Shown here: positions 1 to 8,266 of the stretch, one piece after another
How the letters are laid out: every line of letters starts with the position of its first letter
Numbering within the stretch: the stretch's first letter is position 1
NCBI RefSeq assembly: GCF_028198145.1
Contig: NZ_CP116338.1
Location: 1,054,001-1,118,000 of the forward strand
DNA: 64,000 bases
From: Microbacterium sp. nov. GSS16
GTDB taxonomy: Bacteria > Actinomycetota > Actinomycetes > Actinomycetales > Microbacteriaceae
Direction: 5' to 3'
Notes under the pieces: generated by a model
The model's database searches: none
What the model was told of the DNA's origin: nothing
The model's input: the letters and a program-made list of their open reading frames with translations, nothing else
Translations under genes and position numbers: made by a program

Positions 1-1058
1 AGTCGCACATCAGCCGTCGCATCCGCCCCAGCATGCCGGCGGGCGTTGGTCAGCGCCTCCTGTGCGATGCGGTACAGATTCACCTCGACCGTCGACGGCA
101 CCGCGACGGGGTCGCCGATCTCGGTGTACGCGGTCGGCAGACCGGCATCCGTCGAGGCTCGCGCGAGCCGCTCGATGTCGGCGATCCCCACCGCCGACGG
201 CTCGTCGTCGCCGCTGTCACCCGGATCGCGAAGCGTCTCGAGCAGTTGGCGGAAGTCGCCGATCGCGGCGCGGGAGGCGTCTTCCACTGCAGACAGCATC
301 CGCTTCGCTTCGTCGGGGTCGCGGTCGATCACGAGCCTCGCCGCCCCCGCCTGCACGCCCATCACCGACACGTGGTGCGCGACGACGTCGTGCAGTTCGC
401 GGGCGATACGCACCCGGTCGAGGGCCACCGCCTGCGCGGCGGTGATCTCGCGCTCGGCCTCCAGTTCGCGGGTGCGCTGCTCGAGCGCGGAGCGCTGGGC
501 GGCGGCATGCCATGAGCGCTCGCCGAAGTAGTAGGCGCCACCGAAGTAGAGCACGTTGATCAGGAGGTTCAGCATCATGAACGCGACGAACGGCGAGAAC
601 AGCCCAGCGGCAACCTCGGCCTTGTCGGCCTCGTCGATCGCGTCGCGATACATCACGATGATCAGCCAGACGAACATGCCGAGGATGATGCCGGCGCGCA
701 CGAAGAACGCGCGGCGGCGGTCGTTCATCCAGGCGCCCACCGTGTAGAGCGCGATGAACATGGCGATGTTGGTCGCGTACACCTCGGGCACGCGCAGGGT
801 GACGCTGGTGAACATGACGAGCGCGATGACGACGGCCACCAGTGCCGGATACCGCCGGCGCACGATGAGCGGAGCCGAGACGCCCACCGCGACCAGCAGC
901 GCCCACGAGAGCGGCGCCTGCTCGTCGCGGTAGAGGCCGGAGATGCTCGAGAGTGCCGCGCTGATGACCGCGCCGACCAGCATGACCACGGCGAGAAGCA
1001 GGTCCTGCCGGCGGTCGCGGGCGGTCGGCGTGCGGGTGAAGACGGCGGGCGCGGGCAT
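1..1058 (-). CDS. Two-component sensor histidine kinase, NarL-partner (HisKA_3) type, C-terminus cut by window edge
   Basis: The reading frame starts at ATG 1058, preceded by a good GGAGAG ribosome site, and runs off the left edge after about 352 residues. Residues about 19-175 contain several hydrophobic segments that look like a membrane-embedded sensor domain. After a short helical linker comes the dimerisation/phosphoacceptor motif RIARELHDVVAHHVSVM, with the phosphorylated histidine at about residue 223, typical of HisKA_3 kinases paired with LuxR-type regulators. The frame ends just inside the ATPase domain (NLYRIAQEALTNARRHAG is the start of the N box). The partner response regulator is expected just outside the window on the left. 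The signal sensed cannot be told. The call is firm; the protein is incomplete only because of the window. Confidence 0.9.
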   Translation of the reverse strand, partial: MPAPAVFTRTPTARDRRQDLLLAVVMLVGAVISAALSSISGLYRDEQAPLSWALLVAVGVSAPLIVRRRYPALVAVVIALVMFTSVTLRVPEVYATNIAMFIALYTVGAWMNDRRRAFFVRAGIILGMFVWLIIVMYRDAIDEADKAEVAAGLFSPFVAFMMLNLLINVLYFGGAYYFGERSWHAAAQRSALEQRTRELEAEREITAAQAVALDRVRIARELHDVVAHHVSVMGVQAGAARLVIDRDPDEAKRMLSAVEDASRAAIGDFRQLLETLRDPGDSGDDEPSAVGIADIERLARASTDAGLPTAYTEIGDPVAVPSTVEVNLYRIAQEALTNARRHAGADATADVR

Positions 1059-1148
1059 CTCTCCAACATAGGGACGAGGGGATGCCAGGGCATCCCCCTC
1101 ACGACGGATGGGCGGGCAGGGCGGACGAGGCCGGCTGAGGCGAGGGCG

Positions 1149-1937
1149 TCAGTGGTCGCGATCGGCGGGCAGCAGATCTGCGACCGACTGCACGATCTCG
1201 TCGGGCCGGAACGGATACCGCTCGATCTCGGTCCGGTCGCTGATGCCCGTCATCACCAGTACGGTGTGCAGACCCGCCTCGATGCCGGCGACGATGTCGG
1301 TGTCCATGCGGTCGCCGATCATCCCGGTCTTCTCGGAGTGCGCGCCGATCTTGTTCAGCGCCGAGCGGAACATCATCGGATTCGGCTTGCCGACCACGTA
1401 CGGCTCGCGCCCGGTGGCCTTCGTGATCAGCGCCGCGATCGCACCGGTGGCCGGCAGCGGACCTTCGGCGCTGGGACCGGTCGCGTCGGGGTTGGTGACG
1501 ATGAAGCGCGCGCCGGTGCCGATGAGTCGGATCGCCTTGGTGATCGCCTCGAATGAGTAATTGCGGGTCTCACCGACCACGACGAAGTCGGGTCGGGTCT
1601 CGGTCATGATGAAGCCCGCCTCGTGCAGGGCCGTGAGCAGACCGGCCTCGCCGATCACGAAGGCCGACCCGCCGGGCAGCTGCTGTGCGAGGAAGTCGGC
1701 GGTGGCCAGAGCGGAGGTCCAGATGCGCTCCTCCGGCACGTGCAGGCCGCTGGCCCGCAGCCGCGCCGACAGGTCGCGCGCGGTGAAGATCGAGTTGTTG
1801 GTGAGCACGAGATACGGGATGCCGTCGCACTCCCATCCGGCGAGCAGCTCGGACGCGCCGGGGATCGCGTCGTTCTCGTGCACGAGGACGCCGTCCATGT
1901 CGGTGAGCCAGCATTCGATCTCAGAACGATCAGCCAT
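1149..1937 (-). CDS. HAD-superfamily phosphatase, NagD-like (class IIA)
   Basis: 262 residues. The nucleophile motif is DMDGVL (Asp13 and Asp15), followed by the LTNNS motif II, the VVGKPNP motif III lysine and the MIGDRMDTDI motif IV that binds magnesium. This is the full motif set and usual length of NagD-type phosphatases, which remove phosphate from small cytosolic metabolites (sugar or nucleotide monophosphates). The substrate cannot be deduced. It lies 9 bases downstream of another HAD gene on the same strand, so the two probably form one transcript, although they belong to different HAD subfamilies. Confidence 0.85.
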   Translation of the reverse strand: MADRSEIECWLTDMDGVLVHENDAIPGASELLAGWECDGIPYLVLTNNSIFTARDLSARLRASGLHVPEERIWTSALATADFLAQQLPGGSAFVIGEAGLLTALHEAGFIMTETRPDFVVVGETRNYSFEAITKAIRLIGTGARFIVTNPDATGPSAEGPLPATGAIAALITKATGREPYVVGKPNPMMFRSALNKIGAHSEKTGMIGDRMDTDIVAGIEAGLHTVLVMTGISDRTEIERYPFRPDEIVQSVADLLPADRDH

Positions 1938-1946
1938 GAGTTCAGG

Positions 1947-2828
1947 CTAGCGGGCGGATGCGTCCGCGCAGACACGGTCGGGAGGGGTTCCGGAGTCGTC
2001 TGCGCAGACGCGCAGCATCCGCTCGATCACGATCGCGACGCCGTCGTCGGCGTTCGCCGCGGTGACCTCGTCGGCGGCATCTCGCACGACGTCGATCGCG
2101 TTGCCCATCGCCACGCCGTGACCGGCCCACTGCAGCATCTCGAGGTCGTTGAGCGCATCGCCGAACGCGAGCACCTCGTGCGCCTCGACGTCGAGCCGCC
2201 GGCACACCTGCGCAAGACCGGTCGCCTTCGTCACGCCCTCCGCCATCACCTCGACGAACGGCGCACCCGAGAGCGTCGCCGCGAACCCCTCGAGCCCGAG
2301 TGCGTTCAGCGTCGCGAAGATCTCGTCGATCGGCACCGACGCATGCCGGATGACGAGCTTGAGGCTCGGCGATCCGACGACCTCGTCGAGCGCGACGCCA
2401 CCCATGGTCTGCGGGTCGCGCTTGTGGTCGCTCAGCTGCGCGATCTCGGCATAACCGTGCTGCGCGACGAAGCCCTCGCCGGCGTCACGCACGCTGGCGA
2501 AGAGCAGATCCGGGATGCTCTCGAGCAGCGCCCGCGCGAGCTCGCCCTGCACCTCGGCGGGAATCTCCTCCGCGAACAGGTGCTCGCCGGTCGTCAGGTG
2601 CAGCCCGTAGGCGCCGTTGCCGCACAGCGCCCAGGAGTCGAAACCCGCCTGCTCGGCGATCAGCCGCAGCGCGATCGGCTGGCGCGCTGTGACTGGGATC
2701 GCCTCGATCCCGGCATCCCGAGCGGCGTCGAGAGCTGCGCGGGTGCGCGAAGAGACGGCGCCCGACTCGTCGAGCAGCGTGCCGTCGAGGTCGGTCGCGA
2801 TGAGGCGGATGCCCGAGAGCGGTGTCAC
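1947..2828 (-). CDS. Cof-type HAD-IIB family phosphatase
   Basis: 293 residues from GTG 2828. The N-terminal motif ATDLDGTLLDE supplies the aspartate nucleophile; near the C-terminus the AFGDALNDLEML motif supplies the magnesium ligands, and the mid-protein cap of about 100 residues is typical of Cof/IIB phosphatases acting on sugar phosphates or flavin/pyridoxal phosphates. The substrate is unknown. It lies downstream of the exonuclease III gene (43-base gap) and just upstream of the NagD-like gene, all on the minus strand, suggesting cotranscription. Confidence 0.85.
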   Translation of the reverse strand: MTPLSGIRLIATDLDGTLLDESGAVSSRTRAALDAARDAGIEAIPVTARQPIALRLIAEQAGFDSWALCGNGAYGLHLTTGEHLFAEEIPAEVQGELARALLESIPDLLFASVRDAGEGFVAQHGYAEIAQLSDHKRDPQTMGGVALDEVVGSPSLKLVIRHASVPIDEIFATLNALGLEGFAATLSGAPFVEVMAEGVTKATGLAQVCRRLDVEAHEVLAFGDALNDLEMLQWAGHGVAMGNAIDVVRDAADEVTAANADDGVAIVIERMLRVCADDSGTPPDRVCADASAR

Positions 2829-2871
2829 GCGCGAATCACCTGCCCGGTCACGCGGATGCCCGAGAGTGCGC

Positions 2872-3717
2872 TCACGCGAAGATCATCGGCAGGTCGGCGT
2901 CATCGTCACCGCCGCCGAAGTCGAGGTCGACGACGACGGGAACGTGATCGCTGGGCTGCTCGCCCTTGCGCTCGTTGCGATGGATCGACGCGCCGGTGAC
3001 GGCGTCGGCGAAGGGCTTCGAGCCGAGCACGAAGTCGATGCGGATGCCCTCGTTGCGGGGGAACTTCAGGCGCTGGTAGTCCCAGTACGTGAACCCCTCG
3101 GGGATCAGCGGGCGCACGACGTCGGTCACGCCGGCCGACTCGAGGGCGAAGAACGCCTCGCGCTCGGGCGGTGACACGTGCGTCGAGAAGCCCTGCACGA
3201 TCGCCGGATCGCCGTTGTCGTGATCGAACGGGATGATGTTGAAGTCGCCCACCAGCGCGAGCGGCAGGTTCGGGTCGGCGGCGAGCTCGTCGGCGGTCGC
3301 GGTGCGCAGCGCCTCGAGCCAGTGCAGCTTGTAGTGGTAGTGCTCGTCGTTCAGGGAGCGGCCGTTGGGCACGTACAGGCTCCACACCCGCACGCCGTCG
3401 ACCATCACGCCCAGCGCGCGCGCCTCGAGCGGGGCATCCGGACCCTCGTGCCCCTTGGCGAAGCCGGGCTGCCCCGCGAACGACGTGCGCACATCGGTCA
3501 TGGGCAGGCGGCTCGCGATGGCCACGCCGTTCCACTGGTTGAAGCCGTGCACCTCGACCTGGTAGCCCGCCTCTTCGAACGGTTCATAGGGGAACTGCTC
3601 GGGCTTGCACTTGATCTCCTGGAAGGCGAGCACGTCGACGTCCTCGCGCACGGCGAAGTCGACGGCGCGCGAGACGCGGGTGCGGATCGAGTTGATGTTC
3701 CAGGTGGCCAGACGCAT
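2872..3717 (-). CDS. xth: Exodeoxyribonuclease III / AP endonuclease
   Basis: 281 residues, the usual family length. It carries the complete set of exonuclease-phosphatase motifs: MRLATWNINSIR at the N-terminus, FQEIK (catalytic metal-binding Glu), the YVPNG loop, VGDFNI (catalytic Asp/Asn), RIDFVL and the C-terminal SDHVPVVVDL with the catalytic Asp-His. The enzyme nicks DNA at abasic sites and trims 3' ends in base-excision repair in the cytosol. The C-terminus has a short Gly/Asp-rich tail. It is the first of three minus-strand genes ahead of two HAD phosphatases. Confidence 0.93.
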   Translation of the reverse strand: MRLATWNINSIRTRVSRAVDFAVREDVDVLAFQEIKCKPEQFPYEPFEEAGYQVEVHGFNQWNGVAIASRLPMTDVRTSFAGQPGFAKGHEGPDAPLEARALGVMVDGVRVWSLYVPNGRSLNDEHYHYKLHWLEALRTATADELAADPNLPLALVGDFNIIPFDHDNGDPAIVQGFSTHVSPPEREAFFALESAGVTDVVRPLIPEGFTYWDYQRLKFPRNEGIRIDFVLGSKPFADAVTGASIHRNERKGEQPSDHVPVVVDLDFGGGDDDADLPMIFA

Positions 3718-3759
3718 GCATCCAGCCTATTCGCGGCGACCCACAGACGCCGCCGACGG

Positions 3760-4296
3760 CTACCGCTCGGCCGGGTCTCCCGTGCCGATCAGCACCCCGC
3801 GAGCGAGCGTGTGGAAGTGCCGGTTGAAGCCGAGCACGGCGGGCGTCGAGCCGGGCTCGAGGTCGAGGTGATCGACGTCGAGCGCGTCGACGACGAAGAA
3901 GTAGCGGTGCACGCCCGTGCCGGCGGGCGGGGCCGCGCCGATGAAGCGCTCCTTGCGCGCTTCGTTGGGCAGCACGATGGCGCCGTTCGGCAGGTCGGCG
4001 GTGGTGCCGTCGCTGCTGTCGAGGCGCCGCACGTCGGGAGCGATGTCGTAGGCGGCCCAATGCCAGAAGCCCGACCCGGTGGGGGCGTCGGGGTCGAAGC
4101 ACGAGATCGCGAGGCTGAGGGTTCCGGCCGGCGGGTCGGACCATTCGAGGGTGGGGTGGCGGTCTTCGCCCGCGCGGTCCGACGACCAGGCGAAGCCGGG
4201 CAGCGGCCCTCCGGCGGTGAAGTCGGGGCTGGTCAGCTCGAGCGGGGCGACCGGGCGCAGCTCGGCGAGTTCGGCATAGGGATCGTACGAGAACAT
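3760..4296 (-). CDS. YbhB/YbcL-type Raf kinase inhibitor-like (PEBP) protein
   Basis: 178 residues from ATG 4296, chosen because a GGAGG ribosome site sits 6 bases upstream; the frame is open further upstream but without a ribosome site. The PEBP ligand pocket is visible: SCFDPDAPTGSGFWHW and TGVHRYFFVVDALD, with FNRHFHTLARG near the end. Bacterial PEBP proteins are soluble and bind small anionic ligands; their role is poorly known. No signal peptide is seen. It is transcribed away from pyrE, with about 75 bases between the starts. Confidence 0.88.
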   Translation of the reverse strand: MFSYDPYAELAELRPVAPLELTSPDFTAGGPLPGFAWSSDRAGEDRHPTLEWSDPPAGTLSLAISCFDPDAPTGSGFWHWAAYDIAPDVRRLDSSDGTTADLPNGAIVLPNEARKERFIGAAPPAGTGVHRYFFVVDALDVDHLDLEPGSTPAVLGFNRHFHTLARGVLIGTGDPAER

Positions 4297-4372
4297 GTGT
4301 GACCTCCGCGTTCCACGGTAGGGGAGGAGCGCGCATCCGGCCAGGCGTCGGGCGGTGAATACACTGGATGCC

Positions 4373-4933
4373 GTGACCAACCCCGCCGAAGACCGCCAGA
4401 CCCTGCTCGACCTCATCAAGGACGAGGCCGTGTTCCACGGCGACTTCACCCTCTCGAGCGGCAAGAAGGCGACGTACTACGTCGACATGCGCAAACTGAC
4501 GCTCGATCACCGCGCAGCTCCCGCGATCGGGCGCATCATGCTCGACCTCATCAAGGACTTCGACATCGCCGCGGTCGGCGGGCTCACGCTCGGCGCCGAC
4601 CCGATCGCGAACTCCGTGATGCACGCGTCGGTGGCGACGGATCGCCCGCTCGACGCCTTCGTCGTGCGCAAGGAGCCGAAGGATCACGGTCGCGGACGCC
4701 AGGTCGAGGGCGCCGACATCGCGGGCAAGCGCGTCATCGTGCTCGAAGACACCTCGACCACCGGGCAGTCGGCCCTCAAGGCCGTCGAAGTGCTGCGCCG
4801 GGAAGGCGCAGAGGTGCTGGCTGTCGCCGTGATCGTCGACCGCAAGACCGGCGCGCAGGCCGCGATCGAGGCCGAGGGTCTGCAGTGGCTCGCAGCCTAC
4901 GACCTCGACGACCTGGGCCTCGACCCGCAGTAG
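4373..4933 (+). CDS. pyrE: Orotate phosphoribosyltransferase
   Basis: 186 residues beginning MTNPAEDRQ at GTG 4373. This start is preferred over the in-frame GTG at 4355 because a TACACT -10 box at 4360-4365 sits 7 bases before it, the pattern of a leaderless actinobacterial mRNA. The enzyme joins orotate and PRPP to give OMP in pyrimidine synthesis. The PRPP-binding motif VIVLEDTSTTGQS is present, as is the N-terminal FTLSSGKKATYYVDMRK segment. It stands alone here; the rest of the pyr genes are elsewhere. Confidence 0.93.
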   Translation: MTNPAEDRQTLLDLIKDEAVFHGDFTLSSGKKATYYVDMRKLTLDHRAAPAIGRIMLDLIKDFDIAAVGGLTLGADPIANSVMHASVATDRPLDAFVVRKEPKDHGRGRQVEGADIAGKRVIVLEDTSTTGQSALKAVEVLRREGAEVLAVAVIVDRKTGAQAAIEAEGLQWLAAYDLDDLGLDPQ

Positions 4934-5022
4934 CCGCCGTGCCCGCCGACATTCCGGTGACATTCCCGGGGGCCGGCGCCCCGCTGACACTCCCCCGATT
5001 CGTACGTGGTTCCGGTGTCTCG

Positions 5023-5184
5023 TCAGTGCTTACCGCGGGGCCGGTCGTCGTCGTCCCAGGGGCCCTCGTACCACTCGCCCCGGTTGTCGCGCTTGCGCGG
5101 CTTGAGCAGCTGGATGGTGATGAGCGTCAACGACGCGAGGCCGATGCTGATCAGCACCAGGAACAGCATGTCGCTCTGATTCAC
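5023..5184 (-). CDS. Small single-span membrane peptide downstream of the Mn regulator
   Basis: 53 residues from GTG 5184, which has a strong GAGGAGG ribosome site. Residues about 6-27 form one hydrophobic span (MLFLVLISIGLASLTLITI) followed by a basic stretch LKPRKR and an acidic tail GPWDDDDRPRGKH. It lies 17 bases after the MntR-like regulator gene on the same strand, so it is probably the last gene of the mntH-mntR operon. Function unknown; a small modulator of transport is one possibility but this is a guess from position. The ORF itself is well supported by its ribosome site. Confidence 0.65.
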   Translation of the reverse strand: MNQSDMLFLVLISIGLASLTLITIQLLKPRKRDNRGEWYEGPWDDDDRPRGKH

Positions 5185-5201
5185 GGTCGGTTCCTCCTCG
5201 C

Positions 5202-5807
5202 TCAGCCTAGGCTCAGCCAGATCGCGTGGGCTGCTCCGTCGGGCAGGTCGGCCGGAGCGGTGATCTCGACGCCGACGCTCACACCCGCGTCCTCCAGTCG
5301 CTGCAGCAGGTCGGGGTCGCGATCGCTCACCCGCAGCACGCGGCCGGTGTGCCCAGCGGGCGCGTCGCCGAGCAGCACGAACGGCTCGCGTACGACGTCG
5401 CCGTTCGCGTCGGGGATCGCGTCGCCGTGCGGATCGAAGCGCGGGCGTCCGAGGCGCTCGTCGATGGCATCCAGCAGCCGATCGCTGATCGTGTGCTCGA
5501 GCACCTCGGCCTCGTCGTGCACCTCGTGCCAGGCGTAGTCGAACTCGCGCACCAGCCAGGTCTCGATCAGGCGGTGGCGCCGCAGCATCTGCAGTGCGCG
5601 CTCCCGCCCGGCATCCGTCAGCTTCACCGCACCGTACGGCACGTGCGAGACGAGACCTGCGGCAGCGAGCTTCTTCACCATCTCGGTGACGCTCGACGGG
5701 GCGATGCCGAGCGCACCGGCGAGCTGCGACGGGGTGATCGGCGCGTCCTGCCACTCGGTGTGCGCGTAGACCGTCTTGAGGTAGTCGTCGAAGGCGGGGG
5801 ATGCCAT
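5202..5807 (-). CDS. mntR: MntR/DtxR-family metal-dependent transcriptional repressor
   Basis: 201 residues from ATG 5807, two bases after the stop of the preceding membrane-protein gene. Residues about 25-65 form the winged helix (SQLAGALGIAPSSVTEMVKK). The dimer/metal region has HRLIETWL (His78, Glu82) and EVHDEAEVLEHTIS (His97, Glu99, Glu101, Glu104, His105). Asp8 together with Glu101 in the place where iron-sensing DtxR/IdeR have Met and Cys points to manganese rather than iron sensing. A C-terminal SH3-like domain (residues about 140-200) is present. It most likely represses mntH through the palindrome at 7424-7445, and so its own operon. Confidence 0.85.
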   Translation of the reverse strand: MASPAFDDYLKTVYAHTEWQDAPITPSQLAGALGIAPSSVTEMVKKLAAAGLVSHVPYGAVKLTDAGRERALQMLRRHRLIETWLVREFDYAWHEVHDEAEVLEHTISDRLLDAIDERLGRPRFDPHGDAIPDANGDVVREPFVLLGDAPAGHTGRVLRVSDRDPDLLQRLEDAGVSVGVEITAPADLPDGAAHAIWLSLG

Positions 5808-5809
5808 GC

Positions 5810-6136
5810 TCAGCCGCCGAGTGAGACCAGCACGTTGAACGCCGCGTTGCCCGCGAAGAACAGGATCGCGAACCCGGCGATCGCGGCGAGCAGCGACAGG
5901 CGCCCATCGTAGTCGTTCACGCCCCGGGTGCCGATGGCGCGAGCCCGGAACGCGAGGAACAGGGTCAGCGCGCCGAGCGCGAGCTGCACCCACGGGCCGC
6001 CGGCCGGAAGCAGATCAGGCAGCGCGATGAGCAGCACGCCCAGGGCTCCCGATGCGAGCGCGAACCACGTGCTCAGCTGCATCGCCCGACGCGCCTCGGA
6101 GTCGTCGCGGTGCTTCTTGGCGGGGGAGGAGGGCAT
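5810..6136 (-). CDS. Small integral membrane protein in the mntH-mntR operon
   Basis: 108 residues. After a short charged N-terminus (MPSSPAKKHRDDSEARR) there are three probable membrane spans: about residues 22-45, 49-67 and 83-104. No enzymatic motif is seen. It lies 48 bases after mntH and only 2 bases before the regulator gene on the same strand, so it is part of the manganese operon by position. Function unknown. Confidence 0.7.
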   Translation of the reverse strand: MPSSPAKKHRDDSEARRAMQLSTWFALASGALGVLLIALPDLLPAGGPWVQLALGALTLFLAFRARAIGTRGVNDYDGRLSLLAAIAGFAILFFAGNAAFNVLVSLGG

Positions 6137-6184
6137 GATCTCGAGCCTACCCGGGGGAGTCCGCGCCTCCCTCGCGTGCCGGGG

Positions 6185-7420
6185 TCACGCGCCGGTCGCG
6201 ACCAGCCAGAGCAGCACGGCGTTCAGGGCGATCAGCAGCACCGCGAACACGACGCCGAGCACGGTGGTGATGGTGCGGTTGGCGTGCTCGCCGAGGGTGC
6301 GGCGCTGGGCGGTGAGCGCGACGAGCGGCACGAGCGCGAACGGGATGCCGAATGACAGCACCACCTGACTGAGCACGAGCGCGAGAGTCGGGTCGAATCC
6401 GACGCCGAGCAGCACGAGCGCAGGAATCAGGGTGACCAGGCGCCGGGCGAGCACCGGGATGCGCACGGTCAGCAGTCCGTGCATGATCTCCGCTCCCGCG
6501 TAAGCGCCGACGGAGGTCGACGCGAGACCGGACGCCAGCAGCCCGACCGCGAACAGGGTGCCGATCACCGGGCCGAGGCTCGCGCTGATCGCGGCATGCG
6601 CGCCCTCGAGCGAGTCGGTGCCGTCGACGCCGGCGAGATTGGCTGCGGCCAGCAGCAGGATCGCGAGATTGACGGAGCCCGCGATGACCATCGCGATCGT
6701 CACATCCCAGCGGGTGACGGCGAGCAGCATCCGGATGCCCGGGCGGCCGACCTCGGTGGCGAACCGGTCGCGCGTGAGAGCACTGTGCGCGTAGATGGCG
6801 TGTGGCATGACGGTGGCGCCGAGGATCGAGGCGGCGAGAAGCACCGAGCCGCTGTCGGCGAAGCGCGGCAGCATGCCGCCGAGCACGCCCGCGGGGTCGG
6901 GCGGTGCGACGAAGAGTCCTGCGACGAACCCGATCACGATGACCGCCATCAGGCCGATGATGACGAACTCGAAGTGCCGTGGCCCGCGCCGGGTCTGGAT
7001 GGTCAGCAGCACGATCGAGACGGCCCCGGTGATGGCTCCGCCGAGCAGCAGCGGAATGCCGAAGAGCAGATGCAGGGCCACGGCTCCGCCGAGCACCTCG
7101 GCGATGTCGGTGGCCATGGCGACGAGTTCGGCCTGCAGCCAGTAGGCCCGGCGCGACCACCGATTGCGGATGCGGGTGCCGAGCACCTCGGGCAGGCTCT
7201 GCCCGGTGACGATGCCGAGCTTCGCCGACAGGTACTGGATCAGCCAGGCCATCACGTTGCCGACGACGACGACCCAGACGAGCAGGTACCCGTAGCGGGC
7301 GCCGGCGGTCATGTTGCTCGCCACGTTGCCGGGGTCGAGGTAGGCGACACCGGCGACGAGGGCGGGGCCGAGCAGCCAGGCGCTGCGCCACCATGACCAT
7401 CGCGCTCTCGTACTCTCCAC
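6185..7420 (-). CDS. mntH: Nramp-family manganese/divalent metal:proton symporter
   Basis: 411 residues if translation begins at GTG 7420, the first start after the operator palindrome; a longer frame to 7507 would run through the operator and is unlikely. The two metal-binding signatures are present: DPGN in the first membrane span (Asp29, Asn32) and MPH in the sixth (TVMPHAIYAHS). About eleven hydrophobic spans follow the family pattern. The protein imports Mn2+ (or Fe2+) with protons across the cytoplasmic membrane. Its promoter overlaps a near-perfect MntR/DtxR-type operator, and the regulator is encoded two genes downstream, so repression by Mn-loaded MntR is very likely. Confidence 0.9.
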   Translation of the reverse strand: MESTRARWSWWRSAWLLGPALVAGVAYLDPGNVASNMTAGARYGYLLVWVVVVGNVMAWLIQYLSAKLGIVTGQSLPEVLGTRIRNRWSRRAYWLQAELVAMATDIAEVLGGAVALHLLFGIPLLLGGAITGAVSIVLLTIQTRRGPRHFEFVIIGLMAVIVIGFVAGLFVAPPDPAGVLGGMLPRFADSGSVLLAASILGATVMPHAIYAHSALTRDRFATEVGRPGIRMLLAVTRWDVTIAMVIAGSVNLAILLLAAANLAGVDGTDSLEGAHAAISASLGPVIGTLFAVGLLASGLASTSVGAYAGAEIMHGLLTVRIPVLARRLVTLIPALVLLGVGFDPTLALVLSQVVLSFGIPFALVPLVALTAQRRTLGEHANRTITTVLGVVFAVLLIALNAVLLWLVATGA

Positions 7421-7423
7421 CAG

Positions 7424-7445
7424 ATTTTTAGGCACACCTAAAAAT
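7424..7445. promoter_or_regulatory. MntR/DtxR-type operator in front of mntH
   Basis: A 22-bp inverted repeat with perfect 9-bp arms, ATTTTTAGG and CCTAAAAAT, around the centre CACA. The TTAGG-N4-CCTAA core is the known shape of DtxR/MntR-family sites. It ends 3 bases upstream of the GTG chosen for mntH and its AT-rich arm (TAAAAAT on the minus strand) may itself be the -10 box. It is one of the most AT-rich patches in the window. The matching regulator is at 5202-5807. Confidence 0.85.
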
Positions 7446-7555
7446 AGCACTACCCCTCCGGCTTTCGAATCGCTCAATTGGCGACGGCCGCGGCCCCAGA
7501 CCGGCAAGGCGAGCGATTCGAACGCGGGGGTGGGGGCGCGGTTAGGCTGGGGACG

Positions 7556-8176
7556 ATGGACGAGACCGGGTCAGAGACGCAGCCGGGATACGGCGTCGGC
7601 CCGTGGCCGGGCGAGTGGCCGACCGACGAGCACTACGACCCCGAGCTGCTCGCCCACGGCGACACCCGCAACGTCATCGACCGGTACCGGTACTGGCGGA
7701 TGGATGCCATCGTCGCCGACCTCGACACGCATCGGCATCCGTTCCACGTGGCGATCGAGAACTGGCAGCACGACATGAACATCGGCTCGATCGTGCGCAG
7801 CGCCAACGCGTTCCTCGCCGACACCGTGCACATCATCGGTCGCCGCCGCTGGAACAAGCGCGGCGCGATGGTGACCGATCGGTATCAGCACGTGGTGCAC
7901 CACCCCGATGTCGCGGCGTTCACGGCGTGGGCGGCGGGCGAGGGCATCCCGATCATCGCGGTCGACAACGTGGGCGAGGCGGTGCCGGTCGACCGTGCCG
8001 CTCTGCCCGAGCGCTGCGTGCTGCTGTTCGGGCAGGAGGGGCCGGGGCTGTCGGATGAGGCGCTGGCCGCGGCATCCGGCCATATCGAGATCACCCAGTA
8101 CGGCTCGACCCGCTCGATCAACGCGAGCGCGGCGGCGGCGGTCGTCATGTACGAGTGGTGTCGCCGATACGCCTGA
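7556..8176 (+). CDS. SpoU-family (TrmH/SPOUT) RNA 2'-O-methyltransferase
   Basis: 206 residues from ATG 7556, which follows a TAGGCT box at 7543-7548 with a 7-base gap (leaderless). The three SpoU motifs are in order: NIGSIVRSANAF, LLFGQEGPGLS and ITQYGSTRSINASAAAAV, the last forming the SAM-binding knot. The enzyme methylates ribose 2'-OH in tRNA or rRNA; the exact target cannot be told. A perfect hairpin terminator follows at 8185-8203. Confidence 0.88.
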   Translation: MDETGSETQPGYGVGPWPGEWPTDEHYDPELLAHGDTRNVIDRYRYWRMDAIVADLDTHRHPFHVAIENWQHDMNIGSIVRSANAFLADTVHIIGRRRWNKRGAMVTDRYQHVVHHPDVAAFTAWAAGEGIPIIAVDNVGEAVPVDRAALPERCVLLFGQEGPGLSDEALAAASGHIEITQYGSTRSINASAAAAVVMYEWCRRYA

Positions 8177-8184
8177 GCGGATGC

Positions 8185-8203
8185 CCGGACGGAGACCGTC
8201 CGG
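8185..8203 (+). terminator. Hairpin terminator after the SpoU-type gene
   Basis: Perfect 8-bp stem CCGGACGG / CCGTCCGG with loop AGA, followed by the pyrimidine-rich CGCTTCTCTT. It lies 9 bases after the stop codon at 8176. Confidence 0.75.
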
Positions 8204-8266
8204 CGCTTCTCTTGGTACGCAGTCCCGCGTAGGATGGGCCTGAGTCTCACGCGAATGGAGTGCAGC

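Noticed and set aside
5204..5213. Perfect 10-bp palindrome AGCCTAGGCT as a second regulator site
   Set aside because: It lies inside the end of the mntR coding region, is too short and lacks the TTAGG-N4-CCTAA shape.
7447..7507. Longer N-terminus for mntH (extra ~29 residues from ATG 7507)
   Set aside because: The added segment would have to be translated through the promoter and operator palindrome, and the residues do not resemble Nramp N-termini.
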